DNA of 64,000 nt, from positions 1,166,001 through 1,230,000 of the forward strand of contig NC_016584.1 of the NCBI RefSeq assembly GCF_000235605.1. The letters run 5' to 3'. A program made the position numbers and the translations under genes. Origin of the DNA: Desulfosporosinus orientis DSM 765. Lineage in GTDB: Bacteria > Bacillota > Desulfitobacteriia > Desulfitobacteriales > Desulfitobacteriaceae. This document shows, piece after piece, positions 47,897 through 56,018 of this stretch. The stretch's first letter is position 1. Every line of letters begins with the position of its first letter. The notes beneath the pieces were generated by a model that did no database searches, was not told the origin of the DNA, and saw nothing but the letters and a program-made list of their open reading frames with translations.

Positions 47897-47933
47897 AAAT
47901 AAAGCGAGCTGTTAAAAACAGCCCGCTTTATTT
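47897..47933 (+). terminator. Terminator after gcdA, set 1
   Basis: The arms AAATAAAGCG / CGCTTTATTT enclose an inner GCTGTT / AACAGC stem with one mismatch between them. The same structure is repeated at 52944. Confidence 0.85.
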
Positions 47934-47969
47934 CCACGGTGATGCCTGAAGTCTGGGGGATATTTATTG

Positions 47970-48329
47970 ATGAATAGCGAAATGAGTCAATATATAACAA
48001 TCATAGTTTTCACTCTTATATTGATTGCCTTGGTTCGACTCGCTATCCCTTTTAAAATTAAACGTATTACTCGCAAAAGTGAAAACGTGCAAAATAACCT
48101 CAATAATAAAACTGTGAAAAACTATATTAGTTTTTTGCGTATGAATACTCTTATTAATGCTCCAGAGATAGGCCAAGTATTACGAGAAACTCAATTAGTG
48201 ATCAATGAGGCAGCACATATTGACAGTAGATTAAAATTAGGACTCTATCAAGTTCTTAAGGGAAAACGGATCATGGGAATTCAACAGATTAACCCAGTAT
48301 ACTTGGATAAGAATGGTAACAGAATCTAA
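47970..48329 (+). CDS. Hypothetical protein with one membrane segment
   Basis: This encodes 119 residues. One hydrophobic helix (about residues 8-26, ITIIVFTLILIALVRLAI) is followed by a basic, helix-rich cytoplasmic part. The ATG is preceded by CTGGGGGAT. I do not recognise the family. A damaged copy with two internal deletions is at 53017. It lies after the gcdA terminator, so it may not belong to the operon. Confidence 0.65.
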   Translation: MNSEMSQYITIIVFTLILIALVRLAIPFKIKRITRKSENVQNNLNNKTVKNYISFLRMNTLINAPEIGQVLRETQLVINEAAHIDSRLKLGLYQVLKGKRIMGIQQINPVYLDKNGNRI

Positions 48330-48509
48330 TTGCGTAAATTATCAATCATGAATACTAAATAAGACCAGCTAATAAGTTTTTAAGAGTTATTGCCAATGAC
48401 AATTTATTGGATTTGGCTAGTCTTAGTTGGTATTATAGTGATTTGTTTATATAATACGATCTCTCTTAATTGTTAAACAGGTTTTCTGGAGAAAAAGGAG
48501 TTGTTTCGA

Positions 48510-48893
48510 ATGTATCAAGTGCAAAGCAAAGAAGTAAACTGTAGAGCCTGTGGCAAGACTGTTTTAGAGAATTCTCATCATTGTCAGCACTGTGGCGTCG
48601 GAGCTCCAGGAATTCATAGTAGATGCCCTAAATGTAAATCGGAAAATTATGTCTATCATAAATATGGTTATGCCTTTATGCGCGCGCTATTAGCAACTTG
48701 TGTTTGCGGTCCCCTCGGTCCTGTCTTTGGTTTTATAGGCTATAATAGAACCGAATGTATCTGCTTGTCCTGTAATCAGGGATGGTTTCCTTATCAGAAG
48801 GATGAACAGCTCAGCCCCTTTAACACTCTTGTCGGTGAAGAAGGTAAAATGAGTCGGAGATTTAAGAAAATACCCGATAATATTTCTGTGTAA
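48510..48893 (+). CDS. Small cysteine-rich (zinc-ribbon-like) protein
   Basis: This 127-residue protein has CRACGK...CQHCG near residues 10-31, CPKCKS near 40, a hydrophobic stretch with CVCGPLGPVFGF, and CLSC near 85. The paired CXXC motifs suggest zinc binding. The hydrophobic middle may touch the membrane. Start ATG with AAAGGAG 9 nt upstream (the frame opens at a TTG nine bases before). I know no function. It lies in unique DNA between the two decarboxylase copies. Confidence 0.7.
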   Translation: MYQVQSKEVNCRACGKTVLENSHHCQHCGVGAPGIHSRCPKCKSENYVYHKYGYAFMRALLATCVCGPLGPVFGFIGYNRTECICLSCNQGWFPYQKDEQLSPFNTLVGEEGKMSRRFKKIPDNISV

Positions 48894-48922
48894 TTGCCAG
48901 AATTCTAGCGGTTGTAAAAGGT

Positions 48923-48968
48923 AATATGGACGTATGGAAATAGAGAGGCATTTCCATACGTCCATATT
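48923..48968 (+). terminator. Perfect 19-bp hairpin after the Cys-rich gene
   Basis: The arms 48923-48941 and 48950-48968 are perfectly complementary around an 8-nt loop. TATTTGCG follows. The arm contains GTCCATATT, which recurs at 49018 just downstream. Confidence 0.75.
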
Positions 48969-49207
48969 TATTTGCGTCTTTAGCGGTATTGAAGGCTATT
49001 TTGAAAATATGTCCATTGTCCATATTTCAGGAAAAGTGTACTGAAAATACAACAGCTAATGAAGCTTTTCTGGTAAAAGTGTGGCAAGACATATTATATG
49101 TATATTTTTTAAAAATAAAAAGTTGAAATTCAAGTTGATCTTTAAGTTTAAATAGAAATTATAGTCCATATAAGCTATTTGAAAAAATAGATGTAAAACT
49201 AAAAAAA

Positions 49208-49223
49208 TGGCATAAGTATTGCA
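49208..49223 (+). promoter_or_regulatory. Sigma-54 promoter of the second decarboxylase set
   Basis: TGGCAT-AAGTA-TTGCA matches the -24/-12 consensus with one change (final C to T). It is 180 nt before the delta gene. The 509-nt gap 48894-49402 also has ATGTCCATTGTCCATATT (49009-49026), ATAGTCCATA (49161) and the 20-mer at 49036 shared with 40649. AGGAGGTGG with no proper gene follows at 49276. Confidence 0.85.
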
Positions 49224-49402
49224 TAGTTATAGGTATAGAACTGAACATTTTCAAATATATCAAATGACCTGGTGCAGGAGGTGGAAAAAGAAATTACAAG
49301 AAAGTGTATCTGAAAAAGGGTACTTAATTTCTGTTTTAAATAAACTTCTGTCTGGATGACTTAGGGCCAAATGCGAAATTAAGAGCAGGAAGGAGGAGAA
49401 AA

Positions 49403-49552
49403 ATGTCATTAGCGCTAGTCACTTTTATTTCGGGAGTATCTGGAGTTTTTATCGTCATGATCTTTTTGCAGATAATGGTCAATTTAAGCTCCAAACTTGC
49501 AATTGCAATAGAGAAGAAAAAGGAAGAACCTGTTAAAGAAATTAATGTATAA
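49403..49552 (+). CDS. Decarboxylase delta-type small membrane subunit, set 2
   Basis: This 49-residue single-helix gene begins MSLALVTFISGVSGVFIVM. Its helix and the following NLSSKLAIA segment are almost the same as set 1, but 16 of the first 117 bases differ, mostly silently. AGGAGGAG precedes the ATG. It is the first gene after the sigma-54 promoter at 49208 and precedes the near-identical gcdB copy by 18 nt. Confidence 0.8.
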   Translation: MSLALVTFISGVSGVFIVMIFLQIMVNLSSKLAIAIEKKKEEPVKEINV

Positions 49553-49570
49553 AGAAGGTGAGTGACACAA

Positions 49571-50683
49571 ATGGAGCTATTACAAACCATGTGGACATCT
49601 ATGGCCTTCGATAGTCTCTACTGGGGCAATCTTGTTATGTGGGCTATAGCGTTCATATTTATCTATCTGGCCATTAAGAAGGGTTTTGAACCTTTGCTTC
49701 TATTACCCATAGCCTTTGGTATTCTTTTAGTTAATCTTCCATCCGATATTATGATGGAAAATCAAGGGTTACTCTGGCGCTTTTACCACTATGGTGAAGA
49801 GTGGGCCATCATCCCTCCTCTTATCTTCCTCGGTATTGGAGCAATGACGGATTTTGGCCCAGTTATTGCTAATCCTAAGACGCTGATACTTGGGGCAGGG
49901 GCTCAAGGTGGGGTTTATGTAACCTTCTTTGGAGCTTTAGCCTTAGGCTTTAATATAGATCAAGCGGCTGTTATCGGAATTATCGGCGGTGCGGACGGAC
50001 CTACCACCATTTTTCTAGCGTCTAAACTAGCCCCGGAAATGATGGGGATCTGCGCAGTAGCTGCTTACTCCTATATGGCGCTGGTACCTGTTATCCAACC
50101 CCCGGTCATGAAATTACTTACGACAGAAGCTCAAAGAAAGATCCGTATGAAATCATTACGTAAGGTATCCAAACTGGAAAAAATGTTCTTCCCGATTATT
50201 ACAGTCATCGTCATTACTCTGGTTGTACCCGATGCTGCTGCTCTGATGGGCATGTTTTGCTTTGGTAATCTGATGAGGGAATCTGGAGTGGTCGATCGTT
50301 TGAGCCTTACAGCCCAAAATGAATTAATGAATATCGTCACCATCTTCTTAGGAATATCAGTGGGTGCTACTATGCCGGCAGAGGTATTTTTAACGCCTAA
50401 GGTTATCGGCGTATTCTTATTGGGTTCAGTAGCGTTTGCCTGTGCTACCGCTTGTGGTATTGGGTTGGCCCAACTTATGAACCTGTTCCTCAAAGAAAAA
50501 ATCAATCCATTAATTGGAGCCGCGGGTGTTTCAGCGGTTCCTATGGCAGCCCGAGTTGCTCATAAAGTAGGTTCGGAAGCAGATAAGAAGAACTATCTTT
50601 TAATGCATGCAATGGGCCCAAACGTAGCTGGTGTTATTGGTACAGCCGTAGCAGCAGGTATGTTCATTAGTGTATTAAAGTAA
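49571..50683 (+). CDS. gcdB: Na+-pumping decarboxylase beta subunit, set 2
   Basis: A 370-residue copy of the set 1 beta subunit with a single amino-acid change (Ile for Val from a G to A transition at 49661). All channel motifs ([20 protein letters not shown]) are intact, as are the ribosome site and spacing. It should be functional if a biotin carrier is supplied. The set's own carrier gene behind it has lost its start codon. Confidence 0.92.
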   Translation: MELLQTMWTSMAFDSLYWGNLVMWAIAFIFIYLAIKKGFEPLLLLPIAFGILLVNLPSDIMMENQGLLWRFYHYGEEWAIIPPLIFLGIGAMTDFGPVIANPKTLILGAGAQGGVYVTFFGALALGFNIDQAAVIGIIGGADGPTTIFLASKLAPEMMGICAVAAYSYMALVPVIQPPVMKLLTTEAQRKIRMKSLRKVSKLEKMFFPIITVIVITLVVPDAAALMGMFCFGNLMRESGVVDRLSLTAQNELMNIVTIFLGISVGATMPAEVFLTPKVIGVFLLGSVAFACATACGIGLAQLMNLFLKEKINPLIGAAGVSAVPMAARVAHKVGSEADKKNYLLMHAMGPNVAGVIGTAVAAGMFISVLK

Positions 50684-50842
50684 TCAAGGTTTTCCCCATC
50701 GACATCCGAATGTTCAAGAACGTTTAAAAAGCCAGTTAAAGCAATCGAAGCAGTTATAGGCATATATAAAACAAACCTCAATCTAAGCTCAAGGGAACCT
50801 TTAAATTTAAATATAAAAAAGTAATTTAAGGAGGAGATTAAA

Positions 50843-51055
50843 ATAGCAAACATTGAAAGCCCAATGGCAGCTAAAGTATTTCAGATTCTTATTAAGGTAG
50901 GAGAAGCTATTGCAGAAGATGATGAAGTAATCGTACTTGAAGCTTTGAAAATGGAAAACCCAGTGTACGCTCCCGAAGGCGGCGTAGTAAAAGAGATCAA
51001 AGTTAAAGAAGGCCAGCAAGTTGAGGAAGGCGATGTACTCATTGTTTTAGAATAG
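50843..51055 (+). pseudogene. gcdC: Biotin carrier gene, set 2, with start codon ATG changed to ATA
   Basis: The sequence equals set 1 gcdC except for the start: AAGGAGGAGATTAAA is followed by ATA (50843-50845) instead of ATG. The in-frame upstream codons reach a TAA without any ATG, GTG or TTG. The next ATG is at 50864, seven codons inside, with no proper ribosome site, and would drop the first beta strand. Expression is therefore expected to be very weak. The identical carrier from set 1 could serve this copy. A sequencing error is the main alternative. Confidence 0.85.
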
Positions 51056-51135
51056 ACCTTAAGATAAAGAGGGCAAGCTTGGAAGGTTGAGTGAGAATCA
51101 ACTTCCAAGATGTTTTCTAATAAGGAGTGGTTTTG

Positions 51136-52923
51136 GTGAGTGAATTTGGCTATTCCATGCCCAAATATTTCCGAAAAATGGATGACCTGGGTAAAGCCTT
51201 AAAAAAGGTTAATACAAAAAATGTCGATGAACTGTTAGCCGTCGAGGCTGAAATCGATGCTGAAGTCAATCGAATTAAAACAGGTGGAAAGGCAACCGAA
51301 AAGGTTAATGCCGGTGGAGAATGGACGGCATGGCAGCGTATTGAATACTTAGTCGAACCCGGTACTTGGTGTCCGCTGCATACTATCTATGATCCAACCG
51401 CCAACGAAGAGGGTACGACGGCAGTTATCGACGGAATTGGTAAAGTCAACGGTAAATGGGTCGTGGTTATCGCCTCAGACAATAAATATTTGGCGGGTGC
51501 TTGGATTCCAGGGCAGGCTGACAACATTACAAGAGTCACTGACATAGCCAAGAGGATGAATCTGCCGTTAGTATGGATCTTAAACTGCAGCGGTGTTAAA
51601 CTCAGTCATCAAGAAGAAGTATACGCGAATCGTATCGGTGGAGGAACGCCCTTCTATCGACATACAGAGCTGGAGCAAATGGGACTGCCCGTCATCGTCG
51701 GTATCTACGGAACAAATCCAGCCGGTGGCGGATATCATAGCATCAGTCCTACCATTTTGATCGCTCATCAAAAGGCAAACATGGCCGTTGGCGGCGCTGG
51801 TATTGTTGGTGGTATGAGCCCTAAAGGTTATGTCGATGAAGAAGCAGCACAGGCCTTAATCGACGCAACCCGTGGATTCAAATCAACGCCTCCCGGAAGA
51901 GTGGAAATTCACCACGGAGTTACGGGTTTCTTCCGTGAGGTCGCCGAAAGTGAAGAAGCGGTTCTCGACCAAATCAAAAAATATGTGGGGGCTCTGCCTG
52001 CCTATAATCCAGAATTCTTCAGAGTTGCTAATCCAGCCGAACCTAAATTTTCTGGAGACGATCTCCGGAGTATCGTTCCAGCCAACCAGAAGAGAGGGTA
52101 CGATATCTACGAAGTCTTAGCGCGCCTTTTTGACAACAGCGAGCACATGGAATATAAGCCAGACTTTGGTTTGGAAATGTATACAGGTATCGCTAAAATC
52201 GATGGATTACTCTGTGGATTTGTAGCGAACAAACAAGGCGTCTTAAAGAACTATCCGGAATATACCAAAGAGTATATCGGTATCGGTGGTAAACTCTATC
52301 GTCAAGGCCTCATTAAGATGAGCGAGTTTGTAACGTTATGTAATCGTGATAAACTGCCCATCGTTTGGATTCAAGATACGACAGGGATTGACGTCGGGGA
52401 TATAGCAGAATCCGCTGAACTATTAGGTTTAGGGCAGTCGCTGATTTATTCGATCCAGAACACGGATGTTCCTCAGATGGAAATCACCCTCAGAAAAGGA
52501 ACTGCTGCTGCTCACTATGTCTTAGGCGGACCACAAGGTATAAAAACCAATGCTTTTAGTATTGGGACAGCAGCCACTGAGATCAACGTAATGCATGGAG
52601 AAACAGCTGCGGCAGCTATGTATTCACGTAGGTTAGTTAAAGATCAAGACAGTGGTAAACCACTCGATGGTACGATAGCCAAGATGAATGAACTGATACA
52701 GGCTTACAGTGACAAATCGAAACCGGCCTTCTGTGCCAAGAAAGGTTTCGTCGATGAAATTGTTAAGATGCCGGAATTACGTAACTATATTAAAGCCTTT
52801 GTCGGTGGAGTCTATCAAAATCCAAAAGCGATTTGCCCAATCCATCAAATGATTACTCCAAGAGCCATTAAAGATCATAGGGATGTCTATGTGAATAAGT
52901 GTACTGTAAGAGAGAGTGAATAG
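51136..52923 (+). CDS. gcdA: Glutaconyl-CoA decarboxylase alpha subunit, set 2
   Basis: A 595-residue copy of set 1 with one amino-acid change (Val for Ile in the MAVGGAGIVGG segment, base 51787). Both crotonase-fold halves and motifs are intact. The ribosome site AAGGAG and GTG start are conserved. Together with the beta subunit it doubles gene dose, but it depends on a carrier from another set. Confidence 0.92.
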   Translation: MSEFGYSMPKYFRKMDDLGKALKKVNTKNVDELLAVEAEIDAEVNRIKTGGKATEKVNAGGEWTAWQRIEYLVEPGTWCPLHTIYDPTANEEGTTAVIDGIGKVNGKWVVVIASDNKYLAGAWIPGQADNITRVTDIAKRMNLPLVWILNCSGVKLSHQEEVYANRIGGGTPFYRHTELEQMGLPVIVGIYGTNPAGGGYHSISPTILIAHQKANMAVGGAGIVGGMSPKGYVDEEAAQALIDATRGFKSTPPGRVEIHHGVTGFFREVAESEEAVLDQIKKYVGALPAYNPEFFRVANPAEPKFSGDDLRSIVPANQKRGYDIYEVLARLFDNSEHMEYKPDFGLEMYTGIAKIDGLLCGFVANKQGVLKNYPEYTKEYIGIGGKLYRQGLIKMSEFVTLCNRDKLPIVWIQDTTGIDVGDIAESAELLGLGQSLIYSIQNTDVPQMEITLRKGTAAAHYVLGGPQGIKTNAFSIGTAATEINVMHGETAAAAMYSRRLVKDQDSGKPLDGTIAKMNELIQAYSDKSKPAFCAKKGFVDEIVKMPELRNYIKAFVGGVYQNPKAICPIHQMITPRAIKDHRDVYVNKCTVRESE

Positions 52924-52943
52924 TATCTTGTTAAAACAAAATG

Positions 52944-52980
52944 AAATAAAGCGAGCTGTTAAAAACAGCCCGCTTTATTT
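52944..52980 (+). terminator. Terminator after gcdA, set 2
   Basis: Exact repeat of the hairpin at 47897-47933, with AAATAAAGCG / CGCTTTATTT outer arms. Confidence 0.85.
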
Positions 52981-53016
52981 CCACGGTGATGCCTGAAGTC
53001 TGAGGGATATTTATTG

Positions 53017-53165
53017 ATGAATAGCGAAATGAGTCAATATATAACGATCATAGTTTTCACTCTTATATTAATGCTCCAAAGATAGGCCAAGTATTACGAG
53101 AAACTCAATTAGTTATCAATGAGGCAGCACCTATTGAACTTTTGAAGAATGGCAACAGAATCTAA
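53017..53165 (+). pseudogene. Deleted copy of the small membrane-segment gene (47970)
   Basis: The first 18 codons equal the gene at 47970. Then the text jumps from CTCTTATATT to AATGCTCC, skipping about 120 bases at a short direct repeat, and the frame hits a TAG after 22 codons. A second deletion removes about 90 bases further on. The surviving parts differ from the intact gene by several substitutions, so the loss is older than the near-identity of the adjacent 3.5 kb. Confidence 0.85.
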
Positions 53166-53836
53166 CGGTGGACACAAGCAGTCTCTTCTGCATAATTCTA
53201 AGCTTTTTAATTTGGACGATGATAGAAAGTTAGTCGATATAGTATTTCTATTGCGCAAATGCATACTGCGGTGGATGTTCTGACTAGGCATAGAATATGC
53301 ATAGCTGTAAGTTGAACCAGATAATTCGACTAAGCGATATAGCTATAAGTAATGAATAAGGTATAAGAAAGCGGTGATTTCTTATGTCCTTATTCATTTT
53401 TACATATATCAAATTTATATGTTTTATAAACAACTCCTTGAGTCAGGGTAGGTTTTGGCTCATAGCAATTCACAAAAGTATGCAAGATACTACCGTTAAA
53501 ATTGTATGAAGCAAGTACCATTATTGATAAAATTTTACTATTGCACCGCTGCATAAAAGAGTTGTAATATTCTGACTAATTAGATAATATAATTTACAAG
53601 TTATTAAAATATGCTCTACTGCATGAAAGCCAGTCTATTACAGTGTTATAGGGGGCCATTACTAATGCAATTATGAACGATAGATAACTTCATTACATTT
53701 TGGAGGAAGATTGATCAAACCTATAAGGAAAGCATTATGCAAGTACAAATAATTATGCATCTTTAAATCATTGGATCAACTCCGTAGCTAATTGAGGTTC
53801 TTGTCAATAAGGCCTATTGAGAGGAGGTGAAATCCT
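53166..53836. other. 671-nt gene-free region before decarboxylase set 3
   Basis: No frame here has a ribosome site and coding character. Two weak sigma-54-like arrangements are visible: AGGCATAGAATATGCA (53286-53301) and AGGAAAGCATTATGCA (53726-53741). Both keep the GG and GC spacing but miss other consensus bases. The second lies 96 nt before the next gene, a distance like the better promoters here. I cannot call a promoter with confidence. Confidence 0.3.
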
Positions 53837-54049
53837 ATGGCAAATCTAGTTTCACCGTTGGCAGGGAAAGTTTGGAAGATCAATGTAGCCGTTGGAGACG
53901 TGGTGGAGATGGATGACGAAATAATAATCTTAGAAGCGTTAAAAATGGAAACTCCCATTTATGCAGATGAGCCTGGCAGAGTGGTTAAGATCGACGTTAA
54001 AGAAGGGGAAAGTGTCAGCGAAGACCAGGTATTAGTCGTCATAGAGTAA
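53837..54049 (+). CDS. gcdC: Biotin carrier subunit, set 3
   Basis: A 70-residue biotinyl domain protein with EALKMET as the biotin site. It is diverged from the set 1 carrier across its length and has no Ala/Pro linker. The ATG follows GAGGAGGTGA. It is the first gene of the third decarboxylase set and lies directly before the alpha subunit. Its function as the moving carboxyl carrier follows from the family. Confidence 0.92.
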   Translation: MANLVSPLAGKVWKINVAVGDVVEMDDEIIILEALKMETPIYADEPGRVVKIDVKEGESVSEDQVLVVIE

Positions 54050-54145
54050 TCATTCTTACATTTGGATAATAGCTTTGCTCCTAGGAAGCATCTGCTTTCT
54101 AGGGGCAAAAGTATCCGAGTATACGAGAAGGGAGATTTAGTATCT

Positions 54146-55903
54146 ATGGACAGAAAGCAAGCGGCATTACGCCCTTACTTTGAAAAGATGCCGGACATTG
54201 GGAAACCATTAAGTGCTGGGGAAATAAAACGAACTGAAGAAAATATAAAACTCGTTCAAGAACAAGAGGAAATTATCGCCAAAGCCGTTGAAAAGGTTAA
54301 AAATGCAGGAACCCCTGCCGAAGTCATTAGAAAAAAAGGCCAGATGACGGTTTGGGATAGACTCGACTATTTGGTTGATGAAGGAACGTGGTGCCCTTTA
54401 CATACACTTTATAACCCCAGAGATAACGAAGAAGGATGCACGGGTGTTGTAGATGGTCTTGGAAAAATCGAAGGGAAATGGGCAGTCATTATTGGTTTCG
54501 ATAATAAGGTTATGGCTGGGGCCTGGATCTCTGGCCAAGCTGAAAATATGTTAAGAGTTACTGATCTTGCTAAAAGACTGAATATTCCGTTAGTTTGGCT
54601 TACTAATTGTAGTGGAGTTAAATTGATGGAGCAAGAAAACGTGTATGCTGATAGGCGAGGAAGCGGAGCGACTTTCTTTAGACATGCAGAGCTGAATCGA
54701 CTGGGCATTCCGATCCTCAATGGTATTTATGGCACTAACCCTGCTGGCGGAGGATATCAAGGAATCAGCCCGACGATCCTTATAGCCCATAAGGATGCTA
54801 ATATTGCTGTGGGGGGAGCTGGAATCGTTGGAGGGATGAATCCTAAGGGTTTTTTCGACTTAGAGTCAGCTCAACAATTAATCGATGCGACCCAGGGATT
54901 TAAGGCCAAGGCGCCTGGTCGTATAGAGACTCATTTTGATGAGACAGCCTACTTTAGAGAAGTTTATGATAGTGAAATCGGTGTCTTAGATGGCATCAAA
55001 GAGTATATGAGTGGCTTGCCAGCCTATGATCCCAAAGTGTTTAGAGTAGCGGAGCCGGCAGAACCTAAGTATCCAGGTCTGGAGCTGAACCGCCTGCTTC
55101 CAGCCAATCAAAGACGGCCTTATGATGCCATGCAAATCCTGGCACGTCTTACGGATAACAGCGAATTTATGGAGTACCGGCCGGAATATGGACCGGAAGT
55201 CTTTACGGGAATTGCCAAAATAGATGGTTTCCCGGTAGGGATTATTGGCAACAGGCAAGGAATGCTGCCCAAATATCCGGAATATGCTGAAAGAGCTTAT
55301 GTGGGAATCGGAGGTAAGCATTACCGACAGGGATTAATTAAACAGTCCGAATTTGTCACTTTATGCGGCCGGGATAATTTGCCGATTATCTGGCTTCAGG
55401 ATACCACAGGCATTGATGTTGGGGACGTTGCCGAGAGAGCGGAATTACTGGCTCTGGGTCAAAGCCTGATTTATTCTATTGAAAAGACGGATATCGCCAT
55501 GATATGCATTGTTTTAAGAAAAGGTACAGCTGCTGCCCATTATATTATGGGAGGGCCTCAAGCCAATGAAAATAACGCCTTTACCTTAGGAACTCCTTTG
55601 ACAGAAATTTACGTAATGCACGGGGAAACAGCGGCGGCGGCATCTTATGCCCGCAGGCTGGTTAAAGAACAAGAGGTAGGTAAGGACTTAGAGCCGGTTA
55701 TTGAGAAAATGAATCAAATGGTAAAAGATTACGAAGAGAAGTCCAGACCTGCTTATTGTGCAAAGCTCGGCCTTGTGGATGAGATTGTAGGACTGTCGGA
55801 TTTAAGAAGCTATTGTGTAGCTTTTGCCAGTGCAAATTATCAAAATCCCAAGTCGATTACTCCCATCCATCAGATGATCTTACCTAGGACCATTAAGGGA
55901 TAA
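54146..55903 (+). CDS. gcdA: Glutaconyl-CoA-type decarboxylase alpha subunit, set 3
   Basis: From this ATG the protein has 585 residues, equal to typical GcdA. It shares the motifs of set 1: YGTNPAGGGYQGISPTIL, GGAGIVGGMNPKGF, WLQDTTGIDVGDVAE, RKGTAAAHYIMGGP and HGETAAAASYARRLVK. The frame is open from a TTG at 54062, which would add 28 residues unlike the family. AGGGAG before the ATG at 54146 is spaced about 11 nt. It is clearly a paralogue, not a recent copy, of set 1. The substrate is most likely glutaconyl-CoA, as an acyl-CoA dehydrogenase of the glutaryl type follows, but a related acyl-CoA is possible. Confidence 0.88.
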   Translation: MDRKQAALRPYFEKMPDIGKPLSAGEIKRTEENIKLVQEQEEIIAKAVEKVKNAGTPAEVIRKKGQMTVWDRLDYLVDEGTWCPLHTLYNPRDNEEGCTGVVDGLGKIEGKWAVIIGFDNKVMAGAWISGQAENMLRVTDLAKRLNIPLVWLTNCSGVKLMEQENVYADRRGSGATFFRHAELNRLGIPILNGIYGTNPAGGGYQGISPTILIAHKDANIAVGGAGIVGGMNPKGFFDLESAQQLIDATQGFKAKAPGRIETHFDETAYFREVYDSEIGVLDGIKEYMSGLPAYDPKVFRVAEPAEPKYPGLELNRLLPANQRRPYDAMQILARLTDNSEFMEYRPEYGPEVFTGIAKIDGFPVGIIGNRQGMLPKYPEYAERAYVGIGGKHYRQGLIKQSEFVTLCGRDNLPIIWLQDTTGIDVGDVAERAELLALGQSLIYSIEKTDIAMICIVLRKGTAAAHYIMGGPQANENNAFTLGTPLTEIYVMHGETAAAASYARRLVKEQEVGKDLEPVIEKMNQMVKDYEEKSRPAYCAKLGLVDEIVGLSDLRSYCVAFASANYQNPKSITPIHQMILPRTIKG

Positions 55904-56018
55904 AATTACTGAATTACTCGGATATAGAAGGTAACAGGATTTCATCTTGGTTTTGTAGAGCTTAAGAGTATACATTCTCCTATAAGGTTACAAAAAATTT
56001 GATAAGGAGGGATACAGA

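Larger units (their letters stand above)
44498..48022. repeat. 3.5-kb direct repeat, copy 1
   Basis: This segment holds the end of the delta spacer, gcdB, gcdC, gcdA, the terminator and the start of a small gene. It is repeated at 49545-53069 with a constant offset of 5047. I see only five differences (44614, 45798, 46740, 47956 and 47999), all transitions, but I did not check every base. The left border is sharp, one base before the ATG-TATAAAG shared by both. Confidence 0.95.
49545..53069. repeat. 3.5-kb direct repeat, copy 2
   Basis: Near-identical to 44498-48022 (offset 5047). It carries the ATA mutation in the biotin-carrier gene and ends where the small downstream gene has lost its middle. 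The piece after 53069 is visibly more diverged from copy 1 than the repeat itself. Confidence 0.95.

Noticed and set aside
48396-48476. 26-codon hydrophobic peptide MTIYWIWLVLVGIIVICLYN, faintly like the LemA start
   Set aside because: No ribosome site, and too short to decide between a small peptide, a LemA remnant and chance.
53286-53301. AGGCATAGAATATGCA as a sigma-54 promoter for set 3
   Set aside because: Only the GG/GC spacing is kept, and it lies more than 500 nt before the next gene.
54062-54145. N-terminal extension of the set 3 alpha subunit from a TTG
   Set aside because: The extra 28 residues do not resemble the family, and the ATG at 54146 gives the normal length.
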